A stretch of 19,850 bases of DNA from an uncultured Romboutsia sp. (GCA_937907205.1 CALESE010000154.1:1-19850), one strand, 5' to 3'. Positions 1 through 8,506 are shown, counted from the stretch's first letter. Made by a program: numbers and translations. The notes: generated from the letters alone by a model not told the origin.

Positions 1-139
1 ATCCACCATCATCTGTTAATTTTCTATTAAATCCATAGTTTTCTCCAAGAATATTAATAACGTTATCCACATTTTCAACTACTTCCTTTGGATATTCTGA
101 TAATAAGTTTAAATCTTCTTTCTTAAATAAGTTAATCAT
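1..139 (-). CDS. Small acidic protein of unknown function, copy 1 (partial)
   Basis: Forty-six codons from the ATG at 139 run off the left edge of the window, so only the N-terminal part is seen. The sequence begins MINLFKKEDL and matches the first 46 residues of the complete copy at 2708-3043 at 41 positions, so the two are recent paralogs. An AAAGGAGGAAG ribosome binding site lies just upstream, and a terminator-like hairpin (169-203) sits between it and the DUF1524 gene. I do not recognise the family. The full-length copy is strongly acidic, with no visible signal peptide or membrane segment. Confidence 0.8.
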   Translation of the reverse strand, partial: MINLFKKEDLNLLSEYPKEVVENVDNVINILGENYGFNRKLTDDGG

Positions 140-168
140 TTTAACTTCCTCCTTTTAATTTTTTGCAC

Positions 169-203
169 TAAAAAAGAGATATTAGTACTTATACCAACAT
201 CTC
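169..203 (-). terminator. Leader hairpin with U-tract before acidic gene copy 1
   Basis: On the minus strand GAGATGTTGGTA (left arm) pairs with TACTAATATCTC with two G-U pairs, followed by six T. It looks like an intrinsic terminator for the gene above, but it lies only about 30 bases before the start codon of the acidic gene and is conserved at the same distance in the second copy. It could therefore also act as a leader attenuator. Confidence 0.65.
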
Positions 204-382
204 CATGTATTAGTTTTTATATTTCTATCTAGTAGGATATTTATTTAATATAGATCAAGGTTATAATATATATTTATTTTTCAATTCAATACTTTTTTCA
301 CATCTAATTAAAACCTTATTAACTAATTTAGTAAAAATATACATTCTACTTAATTAATATCTTATTCACAATTAAATACCTC

Positions 383-1722
383 TTATCTTATAGCAAACTC
401 GACTTCATTTAAATCTATTTCATATTCTCTAATTAAAAATCTTAATAAAGTTAATTTAGCTTCTGTATTTAAATTTGTTTCTAAATATACATCTTCTGAA
501 ATTTTTATTGGATCTCTTAACTTTTCTTTTTTTCTAGATTTATTATTATCTATAATATCTCGACCATATGTTTTATCTATAATATAATTAAACTTTACAG
601 AATCTAAGTCATATAATATACATGCAACTTTTTCATAAAATTCTTTCCAGTTAACAACCTTATAACAATCTTCTATAGTCTTAAATGATATTATTTTTTC
701 ATTAGTAAAATCTTTATCATCATCTGCTAATGTAAATAATTTTTCATTATCAATTATAGGTTTATATGTAGTAGTTGGATATTGCCAAATTTGTAGAGCT
801 AAATCTAGCAATATTTTAGCTCTATTTTTTATTTCCTGTTCGTTCCATTCATCAATTGTTGAAATATATTTATTTAGAGTAAGTTTACTTTGTTCAAAAC
901 CATTTTCCATATGTTTCTTTTCATCAAATGTTTTATTGCTTAATTTAGAGTTGTAACCTGTAATAGTTAGATTTCCTATTGTATGTAAATATCTATTATA
1001 TATCTCCTTATAGTCTGGTCCCAATGATTCTTTCCATTTAGCCGTTAATGTCTGTGGCATGATATGTTCTATATTAAGTTCATTATTATTGATTAAATTT
1101 TCAACGTCAACACGTTCTTTATTATTATAATTTTCTAACCTTTCTAACAAATATAACTTGTTCTTTGACTTAGTATTATATATATCTTTAGTCACAAAAG
1201 AATTAGAAAACTCATTATCATCAGGCATCCTTTGGGATGATTTTTTATTTATAAGAATATATTTTAATATTTGAATATAATTGTCTTTATAATCACTATA
1301 TTTCTTTATTTCTCTCCCTAAATTCATAAATATTTTATTAAGTGCATTAGTAGGCACATCACATATTATTCTTCTTAATATAAAACACTCTATTATTTTA
1401 AGAGCTTGTATAAGATCTGCTTTACCTATTATATTTTGATTATAGTCGTCCAATAACTCTAATAAAAATGGATATGATACAAATATTTCTAGCTTATTTA
1501 TTCTTCTTAAAAGTACATTTACACTATCATTAACAGTACAAGAATCATATATTTGTTTATAATACTTAGAAAATTTAAGTAACTTACTACTATCTCTTAT
1601 TAAGTAAATATCTTTTCTATCACATATACAGTTTTATCTTCTATGTTGTTGTATTTATCTATTAATTCTTTTAATTCATTGAAAAATATCTTATTAATTA
1701 TTTCAGATTTATTGTTTATCAT
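383..1722 (-). pseudogene. DUF262/DUF1524 (GmrSD-like) nuclease, C-terminal part, frameshifted
   Basis: The long frame (about 1636-383) carries the conserved helical middle and the DUF1524 HNH-type domain of GmrSD-like proteins. The sequence shows YPFLLEL, an RRIICDVPTN-type stretch, RMPDD, then IEHIMPQTL with the presumed catalytic His (about residue 220 from the ATG at 1722), HTIGNLTITGYN and SNKTFDEKK. An upstream ATG at 1722 with a clear AAAGGAG site opens a 40-codon frame (MINNKSEI) that reads into the long frame if one A is added to the AAAA run near 1634, giving about 446 residues. The N-terminal DUF262 (ParB-like NTPase) domain is absent, while family members usually have it. Known GmrSD enzymes cut modified DNA; this copy is probably inactive. 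It begins 26 bases after the DUF960 stop, probably in one transcript. Confidence 0.75.
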
Positions 1723-1748
1723 ATTACTCGTTCTCCTTTAATTATTAG

Positions 1749-2042
1749 TTAATATTCATTTGAAAACATCATAGTACTGTATTCAATGCTATCTATAGCA
1801 TATATTCTTAATTTATCTTTGATTAAATCATTCTGTATGTATATACTAGCTTTATATTCAGGTACTTCTTGCTTATGAACTATCTCAACTACTCCTAATC
1901 CTATAGGGTTTATTTCAAATATTTGTAGATAATCTTTTTCTATGATTAGGTTATCTATTAAATCCCATAGTAGCATAGCTATTTCAACTGTTATATTTTC
2001 AGCTATCTCTCTTGTCATGTATCTATTTTCTTTTTTAAACAT
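1749..2042 (-). CDS. DUF960 family protein
   Basis: This 97-residue protein contains the pattern I associate with DUF960: NRYMTR at the start, LLWDLID, then a central EIVHKQEVPEYK and a C-terminal IDSIEYSTMM block. It has no membrane segment or signal peptide. No biochemical role is established as far as I know; relatives occur in Firmicutes and in mobile elements. AATAGGAG precedes the ATG at suitable spacing. It follows the radC-like gene after a terminator and precedes the truncated DUF1524 gene by 26 bases. A possible promoter (TTGAAA, then TATTAA after 17 bases) lies at about 2060-2090 but is weak. Confidence 0.75.
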   Translation of the reverse strand: MFKKENRYMTREIAENITVEIAMLLWDLIDNLIIEKDYLQIFEINPIGLGVVEIVHKQEVPEYKASIYIQNDLIKDKLRIYAIDSIEYSTMMFSNEY

Positions 2043-2145
2043 TTTACAACTCCTATTTATTTTTAATATTTATATGTATTATTTTTTTCAAGTGCTTTTC
2101 GGGCTTAACTTAAAACTAATTTATTTCAATTCACTTGGAACATAG

Positions 2146-2179
2146 AAAAAGTCTTAACCTAATTTATTTAATTTAAGAC
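2146..2179 (-). terminator. Intrinsic terminator after the radC-like gene
   Basis: On the minus strand GTCTTAA pairs with TTAAGAC across a 15-base AT-rich loop, followed by TTTTTC. It begins three bases after the restored radC stop at 2182, which supports the restored reading frame as the original gene end. Confidence 0.65.
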
Positions 2180-2181
2180 CC

Positions 2182-2644
2182 TTATATCTTAAAGTTCTCT
2201 TTAAAGCTAAAGTACTTACCATCGTCTCCAACAACAATATGATCTACCAATTCAATGCCTAATATTTCACCACACTTCTGTAGCCTATTAGTTATAACTT
2301 CATCTTCTTTACTAAAGGTTAGTATTACCTGATGGGTGATTGTGAAAGCATATTATTTTAGATGCATTAGTTAATACAGCTACTTTAAATACTTCTCTTG
2401 GATGTACCATAGCTGAGTTTACAGTACCTATACTTACAATTTCTATACTAACTGGTTGACTCTTTGTATCTAAGCATACTACTACAAACTTCTCTCTATC
2501 ACTATCTACTAAAAAGTTCTTTATTAATTTATAAGCATCATAAGGATTGCTTATTTTTCTAGTTTCATATAAAACACTACTTTCTTTTACTAGTTTAAGG
2601 GATACTATATCAACTCTTTTTGCAGGTATTTTCTTCTTCTCCAT
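2182..2644 (-). pseudogene. RadC-like JAB-domain protein, frameshifted
   Basis: The first frame (from ATG 2644, AGGAGG site) reads 110 residues with the RadC/JAB fold signature ending in HNHPSGN (His101, His103) and stops at 2312. Removing one T from the TTT at 2315-2317 continues the frame as LSKEDEVITNR to IELVDHIVVGDDGKYFSF and a stop at 2182, about 153 residues in all. The restored sequence has the exact HxH-x7-S-x2-D metal-binding pattern, so the shift falls inside the active site. RadC was once linked to DNA repair, but short mobile-element forms have no settled function. It lies between the acidic gene and DUF960. Confidence 0.85.
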
Positions 2645-2671
2645 GATTATTTCCTCCTGTATTTCTTCAAA

Positions 2672-2713
2672 TTAAAATAAGCATATACACTTTATCAATG
2701 TATATGCTTATTT
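2672..2713 (-). terminator. Hairpin terminator overlapping the end of acidic gene copy 2
   Basis: AAATAAGCATATACA (2675-2689) and TGTATATGCTTATTT (2699-2713) form a perfect 15-bp stem with a 9-base loop. On the minus strand it is followed by a short T-rich stretch (TTAATTTG). The stop codon of the 2708 gene lies inside the stem. The T tract is weak, so termination may be partial. Confidence 0.6.
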
Positions 2714-3043
2714 AAGTAAGTATTCAGTTTCTTCATTTTTAGAGATTACAGTAACACTATAGTCACTAGATAGTAAATATAATGTTGAACTGTATATGTT
2801 AGTTTCATCTTCATATATTACATCACTAAACTCTGCTTCTAACCCCTTTAATATATTTGATTTTAAATGCTCTACGTCTTTAATATCCTCAATTATACAC
2901 ACATATCCACCATCATCTGTTAATTTTCTATTAAATCCATAGTTTTCTCCAAGAATATTGATAACGTTATCCACACTATCAACTACTTCATTTGGATATT
3001 CTTCTAGTAAGTTTAAATCTTCTTTCTTCCATAAGTTAATCAT
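2708..3043 (-). CDS. Small acidic protein of unknown function, copy 2
   Basis: This 111-residue protein has 24 Asp/Glu against 9 Lys/Arg, a net charge near -15, with no signal peptide or membrane segment. It starts MINLWKKEDLNLLEEYP, contains NYGFNRKLTDDGGYVCIIED and ends with a hydrophobic STLYLLSSDYSVTVISK segment, suggesting a compact alpha/beta fold. I do not recognise the family. A strong AAAGGAGGAAG site precedes the ATG. Hairpins stand on both sides, so it looks like an independent cistron. It lies directly downstream of the PD-(D/E)XK nuclease gene, as copy 1 lies downstream of the DUF1524 nuclease gene. The charge would fit a DNA mimic or an immunity/antirestriction role, but that is speculation. 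Confidence 0.8.
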   Translation of the reverse strand: MINLWKKEDLNLLEEYPNEVVDSVDNVINILGENYGFNRKLTDDGGYVCIIEDIKDVEHLKSNILKGLEAEFSDVIYEDETNIYSSTLYLLSSDYSVTVISKNEETEYLLK

Positions 3044-3181
3044 CTTAACTTCCTCCTTTTAATTTTTGATAATAAAAAAGAGATGTTAGTATTTTTCCCA
3101 ACATCTCAATTCATTAATTTTATATTCATATACATTGATTTATATATTTAGCATATATTCACATTTATAATATATATTTAT
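2905..3181. repeat. Direct repeat, copy 2 (pairs with 1-277)
   Basis: Second copy of the unit described at 1-277: gene start, ribosome binding site, leader hairpin and upstream AT-rich stretch at a constant offset of 2904. The equal spacing through noncoding sequence suggests duplication of a gene with its control region rather than of the coding part alone. Confidence 0.75.
3073..3107 (-). terminator. Leader hairpin with U-tract before acidic gene copy 2
   Basis: On the minus strand GAGATGTT pairs perfectly with AACATCTC, the pairing extends inward by a few more bases with one mismatch, and TTTTTTATT follows. Sequence, structure and distance to the next start codon (about 30 bases) match the hairpin of copy 1. 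It may terminate the nuclease transcript, control the acidic gene, or both. Confidence 0.7.
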
Positions 3182-3225
3182 AATCTTATTTATTGCTCCT
3201 TTTAAGCCTTTATAATCTGGTGTAT

Positions 3226-4363
3226 TTATTTTAAGCAACTATCTATAATTTCAGATAAAATAAGTATATATTTTCTTACTAATGTTTTAAAATCATCAAC
3301 TGTAGTATTTTCATCTACATCTATTTTTACATATGCTATTTGATTAGAACCATTGTAAGGCTTTATTTTTTCATCATTCATATCAGATATCTTTTTATGA
3401 ACCAAAAACTTAATCAAATTCCTTTTATTAATATATTCTTCATAATCTTCTGTATTTGTTTTTTTCTCTGAGCTTATTTTTCGGAATATATGGTCTTGTC
3501 TCATAATGTAATGGCAGTGTTATCTTATTATTAAAAACATCAAAAGAAGGCTCTATATGTATATCATAGCTATTTTTAGTAACTTTATAATTATCATCAA
3601 TCAAATTAGCTGTATCTCCTCCCAACCAACTATCTTTATATACCTTTGTATAAAGACTTACTCTTCCAGTTCTTACTATCTTACCAACATCACTAAAATT
3701 TGTGTCTTCTATATCATTTATACCTCTAATAATATTCTTAAACTTTATATAAACTTTTTCAATATCAATATCTTTATTTAAATACTCTAGTAATTTATCA
3801 TTTTCATTAACTTCTAATCCACTATAGAATTCATTTATTATACTTAAGAAATCTTTGTATACTCTATTTAATGTATTGTCCTCTATTTCTATATTTGTAT
3901 TTTCTAATATATCTTGATATGTAATATTTTCAAATCTATTTCCTGTAGGTATTTGCTCTAGTACAAGAGTTAAGAATATAAATTTGATTTCAATCGGTTT
4001 AGTGTTATTATCAAATATCTTCTTATTCTCTAATAATGACTTAACAAATTTTTCATTACTATATCTTAATGTTTGATTTAATCCTTCTTCTGATTTTAAT
4101 TTATTTTCTATAATTATTAATGTCGAAGTATTTTTTCCTTCTACAGATACTATTATATCTGGTATACCAAAAGGAGTCGCTACCCTAGTATGTGCCTTAA
4201 CAATAACATTATCTATACATCCTATTTTTACTATGTTAGTTAAAAATGAATTTCTAAATGTTTTAGACTTATTTATTAAGCCCACTATAAGATTACTTAT
4301 TATATCTTCTTTATACTCAATTCCTAATAATTTTATTATATTCATTTTATGTGTATCACCCAT
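3226..4363 (-). pseudogene. PD-(D/E)XK nuclease-superfamily protein (PDDEXK_4-like), frameshifted near the C-terminus
   Basis: The first frame (ATG 4363 to a stop at 3440) carries a nuclease core: IPDIIVSV with Asp69, IIIENK with Glu86 and Lys88, and a following Gln97/Tyr101, in the PD-(D/E)XK order. LLGIEYKED and a C-terminal LPLHYETRPY also suit the PDDEXK_4-type family. The frame breaks in a run of seven A (3459-3465). With six A it continues as EKTNTEDYEEYINKR to a stop at 3226, about 379 residues. The catalytic core is before the break, so the short product might still fold. A start at the internal ATG 4345 (MNIIKLLGIEYK) is likely, because nothing like a ribosome binding site precedes 4363 while GGGTGA lies before 4345. 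The gene follows hsdR after a palindromic terminator. Confidence 0.75.
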
Positions 4364-4369
4364 CTGAAT

Positions 4370-4401
4370 AATAAAAATAATCTAGCTAGATTATTTTTAT
4401 T
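4370..4401 (-). terminator. 32-bp perfect palindrome, hsdR terminator
   Basis: AATAAAAATAATCTAG (4370-4385) is followed immediately by its exact reverse complement (4386-4401). It sits five bases after the hsdR stop. As RNA it forms a long AU-rich hairpin with a U-rich 3' arm, so it should terminate the hsd transcript, weakly because the stem has few G-C pairs. It ends seven bases before the first possible start of the nuclease gene. Confidence 0.6.
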
Positions 4402-4406
4402 GTCAT

Positions 4407-7388
4407 TTATTTATTTGCTTCTGTGTATATTTTCTCTGATAAATAATGAATCATATAGTTTTGTAAATTATTGTTAGTTAATATCTCCCTAACTAATCTA
4501 TCATTTCTATTCTTAGTCTTAACTATACCTCTCTTAAAATAACTCTTACCAAAAGTACTAACCAAATCTTCATAACTATTTGCCTTAGCTATATCCATAA
4601 TACTCTTATCATTCTTAAACATCTCTTCATAAGTATCTATCATGATTCTATCTTCTTCAGTAAGACCTATACCAAAAACATCATTTATCTTTTTAATGAT
4701 ATCTTCTAAATACTCTTCTTCACCCTCACTTACACGAGAAGTTGCAGTTTCAGATATACCAACTAACTCACCTTCACCATTATATAATGATATATCACTA
4801 CCTTTTTTCTCATCTTCACCTAGTTTTTGTAGCTTATAATAATCTAGGCTTAACATATCATCAAGGTCTATTCTTTCCTTACTCTTTTTAGGTAATTTCT
4901 TTAAAAGAGCTACTAAATAAACCTGTAACCTTAAAAGATTTAGATTTTTTATAGGATAAATCTGAATTAAGAAATTATAGAAAGTAATATACTTTTGACA
5001 TTTTTTCTTAAACTCATCAGCTTTTTTTTCATCATCATCTTCTAAATAACAATACCTTTCAACTGCCTTATCAATTAAATTATTCATCTTAGCATCTTGA
5101 GAAGAAGTTCTTTTCTCTTTATAAAATAATACCGTAAAATCATTTACTTCATCATCAGTATATATTCCATATTCATGTAACTGATACCAAAGGTCATTAA
5201 CTACATTTGGATCTGTTACCTTATCAATATTAGTCATTTCAAAATATGGCCTATATGCCTCTTGTATATCTTCCACACTGTTTTGGAAATCTAATATAAA
5301 TGTTTGTTTGTTAGGATAAGTTCTATTAAGCCTTGATAAAGTCTGAACAGTTTTAACACCATCTAGTTTTTTATCAACATACATAGAACAAAGTTTGGGT
5401 TGATCAAATCCAGTTTGATACTTTTCTGCAACTATTAATAGCTTAAATTCATTTTTATCAAATATATTAGGTAAATTAGAATCAGTAATATCAGGTGCTA
5501 CATCTTTATTCATACCTACCTCTGTATACTCATCATCACCATCTTTTACAGTACCAGAAAAAGCAACAAGTGCTTTCATATCATATCCTTTTTCTTTTAT
5601 ATATTGGTCTATAGCTAGTTTATATCTAACAGCATGTAATCTACTTGCAGTAACTATCATACCTTTAGCTTTACCTTCTAACCACATAGACCTATTATCT
5701 ACAAAATCATCTACTATAGTTTCAACCTTTTGCCTTATATTGTGCTCATTTAAACTAACAAACTTATTTATAGCCCTCTTAGCTTCTCCCTTATCAAACT
5801 CAGGGTTATCAATAATTTTCTTTCCTACTTTGTAATAAACACTTACAGGCATAAAGTTTTTTAGTACATCTAATATAAATCCTTCCTCTATCGCTTGTTT
5901 CATAGAATATAAATGAAATTCATGAGGTAGTCCATCTTCACCTATCCTCCCAAATACTTGCATAGTCTTATTCTTAGGAGTAGCTGTAAAAGCAAAGAAA
6001 CTTATATTTCCTAAATTTGTTCTTTTCTCTATAAGCTCATTCATCTTATCTATACTAGATTTTTCATTCTTTTCATTTTCTGCATCAATCATCTTAGCTT
6101 CTTCCAAAGTTTTTCCTGCTAAAGTTTCTTTTAATGCATTCATATTTTCACCAGATGTTGAAGAATGTGCTTCATCTATTATTACTGCATAACGCCTTTT
6201 TTCAAGTTGTTCTATCTTAGGTAGTGCATACTGGAATTTTTGAATAGTAGTTATAATAATCTTTGCTCTATTTACAATAGCATCTGCTAAGTCTGATGAA
6301 TTTTTATCTTCATCTATCTTAACAACAAGTCCGTTTTTGTGCTCTAATTGATATATAGCATTTTGTAATTGTTTATCAAGTACCTTTCTGTCTGTAACTA
6401 CAATTATAGAGTCAAATATAGCATTATTTTCTTCATCATGAAGACTTGATAACCTATGTGAAGTCCATGCTATAGTGTTAGTCTTACCACTACCAGCACT
6501 ATGTTGGATAAGATAATTTTTACCTACTTTATTTATCTTTAAATCTTCTACTATCTTCCTTACTGCATCTAATTGATGAAATCTTGGAAATATTGCTCTT
6601 TGATTACCTTTATCATCTTCTTGAATAAAGTAAAATCTTTTTATAATATCAAGTAAACTATCTTTTGATAATATCTCTTCCCATAAATATGAAGTCTTTT
6701 CTTTTCCTTCAACTACAGGATTTCCCTTGCCTCTATTATTACCTTTATTAAACGGTAAGAAGAATGTTTTATCTCCTTTTAGCTCTGTTGTCATATAAAC
6801 TTCATCAGTATCTACTGCAAAATATACTAACACTCTTTGATTAAATCCAAATAAAGTTTCTTTTGGGTTTCTATCTTTTTTGAATTGCTTTATAGCATTA
6901 TACACATTTTGATTAGTAAACTGATTTTTAAGTTCCATTACTATAACGGGAAATCCATTTAAAGATAATACTATATCTAAAGTATTGTTGTGCTTTGAGC
7001 TATATTTTAATTGTCTTGTTATTTTGAATATATTTTGTTTATAATTTTCATACGCTGTTTTATTAGTAGTTAGATTTGGTTTATTGTAGAATAACTGAAA
7101 TTTTCCGTTCATCATAATATCTTCTACACCATTTCTAAGTACACTTATAAGCCCTCTTCTTTTTATATTAGCATTTATTAAATCTATAAAAGCTTTTTTA
7201 TAATTACTTCCTCTGTTATATTTAAATTCGTCTAATAATTCTTTTTGAGTATTTTCTAAGAATCTAAATAAATCATCTATAAATAGGCAATTTTCAAGGT
7301 CAAATTCTTGTGAGTGTCCTTGCTCGTATCCAATTGAAACTAAATGATTTTCAATAGATTCTTCTAGGTGTTTTTCTTTCGGTAACAT
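4407..7388 (-). CDS. hsdR: Type I restriction enzyme, R (restriction/translocase) subunit
   Basis: HsdR joins HsdM and HsdS in the type I complex, translocates DNA using ATP and cuts far from the site when the site is unmethylated. At 993 residues it is a normal length. Seen in order: an N-terminal nuclease domain with Asp138 (LDIVLSLNG) and MELK (Glu152, Lys154); Walker A SAGSGKT at about 297-303; the DEAH box at 405-408 (IIDEAHSS); FAFTATP at about 465-471; and the second RecA-like lobe with EKYQTGFDQPKL (about 655-665) and QTLSRLNRT (about 682-690). The C-terminus is helical, as expected for contact with the methyltransferase. GGGAGGT lies about 12 bases before the ATG. The gene is 31 bases after the HEPN gene and, unlike other type I operons, separated from hsdS by three genes. 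It looks intact. Confidence 0.97.
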   Translation of the reverse strand: MLPKEKHLEESIENHLVSIGYEQGHSQEFDLENCLFIDDLFRFLENTQKELLDEFKYNRGSNYKKAFIDLINANIKRRGLISVLRNGVEDIMMNGKFQLFYNKPNLTTNKTAYENYKQNIFKITRQLKYSSKHNNTLDIVLSLNGFPVIVMELKNQFTNQNVYNAIKQFKKDRNPKETLFGFNQRVLVYFAVDTDEVYMTTELKGDKTFFLPFNKGNNRGKGNPVVEGKEKTSYLWEEILSKDSLLDIIKRFYFIQEDDKGNQRAIFPRFHQLDAVRKIVEDLKINKVGKNYLIQHSAGSGKTNTIAWTSHRLSSLHDEENNAIFDSIIVVTDRKVLDKQLQNAIYQLEHKNGLVVKIDEDKNSSDLADAIVNRAKIIITTIQKFQYALPKIEQLEKRRYAVIIDEAHSSTSGENMNALKETLAGKTLEEAKMIDAENEKNEKSSIDKMNELIEKRTNLGNISFFAFTATPKNKTMQVFGRIGEDGLPHEFHLYSMKQAIEEGFILDVLKNFMPVSVYYKVGKKIIDNPEFDKGEAKRAINKFVSLNEHNIRQKVETIVDDFVDNRSMWLEGKAKGMIVTASRLHAVRYKLAIDQYIKEKGYDMKALVAFSGTVKDGDDEYTEVGMNKDVAPDITDSNLPNIFDKNEFKLLIVAEKYQTGFDQPKLCSMYVDKKLDGVKTVQTLSRLNRTYPNKQTFILDFQNSVEDIQEAYRPYFEMTNIDKVTDPNVVNDLWYQLHEYGIYTDDEVNDFTVLFYKEKRTSSQDAKMNNLIDKAVERYCYLEDDDEKKADEFKKKCQKYITFYNFLIQIYPIKNLNLLRLQVYLVALLKKLPKKSKERIDLDDMLSLDYYKLQKLGEDEKKGSDISLYNGEGELVGISETATSRVSEGEEEYLEDIIKKINDVFGIGLTEEDRIMIDTYEEMFKNDKSIMDIAKANSYEDLVSTFGKSYFKRGIVKTKNRNDRLVREILTNNNLQNYMIHYLSEKIYTEANK

Positions 7389-7419
7389 AATCTCTCATCT
7401 ACCTCCCATTATATTATGT

Positions 7420-8010
7420 CTATTTATTTCTAATAGCTCTTATCAAGTTTATATCCAGCCCTGTTTTTTGCGATATTTCTTCATCACTTCCTTCTAATAA
7501 AGGAATTAATTTCTTAGCCATTTCTAAAGATGAAAATAACTCATCCTTTTGCTTTCTTTCTTCTTTTAATTTGCTATTTTGCTCTTGATATATAGTATTT
7601 CTTATACAAGTAATTACCTTATCAAACTCAGCTCTATATATTTTATAAAACTCATATATAACTTGAAAATCTGGGTGTTCATAACCGTGTGCAACATAAT
7701 TTCTACTTTTTCTAAGCTCTAATAAAAAATCTATTGATACATCTTTTAATTGACCAACTGATTTATGTTTATGTATTATATCATCATAACCCATTTTATC
7801 TTTTCTATCGTATAATCCTTTAGATGTATGTGCTAAATATTTTATAAGTTGTTCTTGAAATGCTCTTATATATCCTCTAAATCCTTCTTCCATATATATT
7901 TTAGCTTCTACATTATCAATACTATTATATACATTGTTAAAATTCTCTAGTTTAAGTACACAATCTTCCATAACAAGTAACATATCTTTTAATCTATTAA
8001 TATTGTGCAT
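7420..8010 (-). CDS. HEPN-domain toxin (HepT-like RNase)
   Basis: Predicted toxin of a type VII MNT/HEPN pair. HEPN proteins of this kind are RNases held inactive by AMP transfer from the partner nucleotidyltransferase. The R-x4-6-H-x-Y motif is present as RNYVAHGY (Arg103, His108, Tyr110); Arg and His are the catalytic pair and Tyr is the known AMP acceptor in HepT. The start at 8010 (MHNINRLKDML) is preferred over 8055, because GGAGG precedes it and its ATG overlaps the mntA end by 14 bases, a sign of coupled translation. At 196 residues it is longer than a minimal HepT: after the HEPN bundle come a charged helix (about 143-160) and a tail with SDEEISQKTGLDINLI that looks like a small helix-turn-helix. 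It is followed by hsdR after 31 bases. Confidence 0.85.
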   Translation of the reverse strand: MHNINRLKDMLLVMEDCVLKLENFNNVYNSIDNVEAKIYMEEGFRGYIRAFQEQLIKYLAHTSKGLYDRKDKMGYDDIIHKHKSVGQLKDVSIDFLLELRKSRNYVAHGYEHPDFQVIYEFYKIYRAEFDKVITCIRNTIYQEQNSKLKEERKQKDELFSSLEMAKKLIPLLEGSDEEISQKTGLDINLIRAIRNK

Positions 8011-8398
8011 ATCTATTTTTTTCCTCCATATAAAGAAAATACAACTCTCTATCAATTAAAGTTTCATCATAAAACTTATCAAACCAATTTGAAAAATTTT
8101 CTCCATATTCAAAGATTATCTCACCAAATTCAAAGATATTACATAAAAGATATGGACTAGAATCCTTATTTACAACTACTAAATCTACAGGCATTTTTAG
8201 TACATATTCTAAAAATCTTTCAAACTTTCCTCTTGTTACTAAATCTATATGTGAATTTGTAAACCAAGCTATATCTATATCACTTTCTTCTGTAAAGTAT
8301 TTTGTTCCGTAACTTCCAAAAATGTATATAGCATCAGTTTCTTGACAGTTTAATACACTTATTATAATTTTTTTTATACTTTCATCTATTTTTCTCAA
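7997..8398 (-). CDS. mntA: MntA-like minimal nucleotidyltransferase antitoxin
   Basis: This 133-residue protein has the canonical GS-x10-DxD nucleotidyltransferase signature, GSYGTKYFTEESDID (Gly28, Ser29, Asp40, Asp42), and a third acidic position in the VDLVVVN strand. In characterised pairs MntA transfers AMP to a tyrosine of the HEPN partner and silences it. The start is a TTG at 8398, supported by AAAGGAAG nine bases upstream; no in-frame ATG lies nearby. The C-terminal part (NWFDKFYDETLIDRELYFLYMEE) matches the helical tail of this family. The HEPN gene overlaps its last 14 bases. The symbol is given by family, not by proven orthology. Confidence 0.88.
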   Translation of the reverse strand: MRKIDESIKKIIISVLNCQETDAIYIFGSYGTKYFTEESDIDIAWFTNSHIDLVTRGKFERFLEYVLKMPVDLVVVNKDSSPYLLCNIFEFGEIIFEYGENFSNWFDKFYDETLIDRELYFLYMEEKNRYAQY

Positions 8399-8506
8399 TT
8401 TATACCACTTCCTTTTACTTTTGGCATATTCCTTAATTTTAATTATAACATATAAAGTATAACTAAAAATCTATAAGCAATATACATAGTGGTTTATATT
8501 TTATTA

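Larger units (their letters stand above)
1..277. repeat. Direct repeat, copy 1 (pairs with 2905-3181)
   Basis: The gene start, ribosome binding site, leader hairpin and about 75 bases upstream of the hairpin correspond to 2905-3181 at a constant offset of 2904. The match is tight in the coding part, lower between hairpin and gene end, and sharp again at the 17-mer TTATAATATATATTTAT (261-277 and 3165-3181). Only the right part of the unit is visible because the window starts inside it. Confidence 0.75.

Noticed and set aside
2084..2140. CAAGTG/CACTTG inverted repeat upstream of DUF960
   Set aside because: Only 6 bp with a long loop, and no second line of support.
1..3181. The repeated segments as a CRISPR array or insertion sequence
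   Set aside because: There are only two copies, they contain a gene and its leader, and no transposase or spacer-repeat periodicity is seen.
8011..8055. Longer N-terminus for the HEPN protein (start at 8055)
   Set aside because: The ATG at 8010 has a GGAGG upstream and overlaps mntA by only 14 bases; the extension reads inside the mntA coding sequence.
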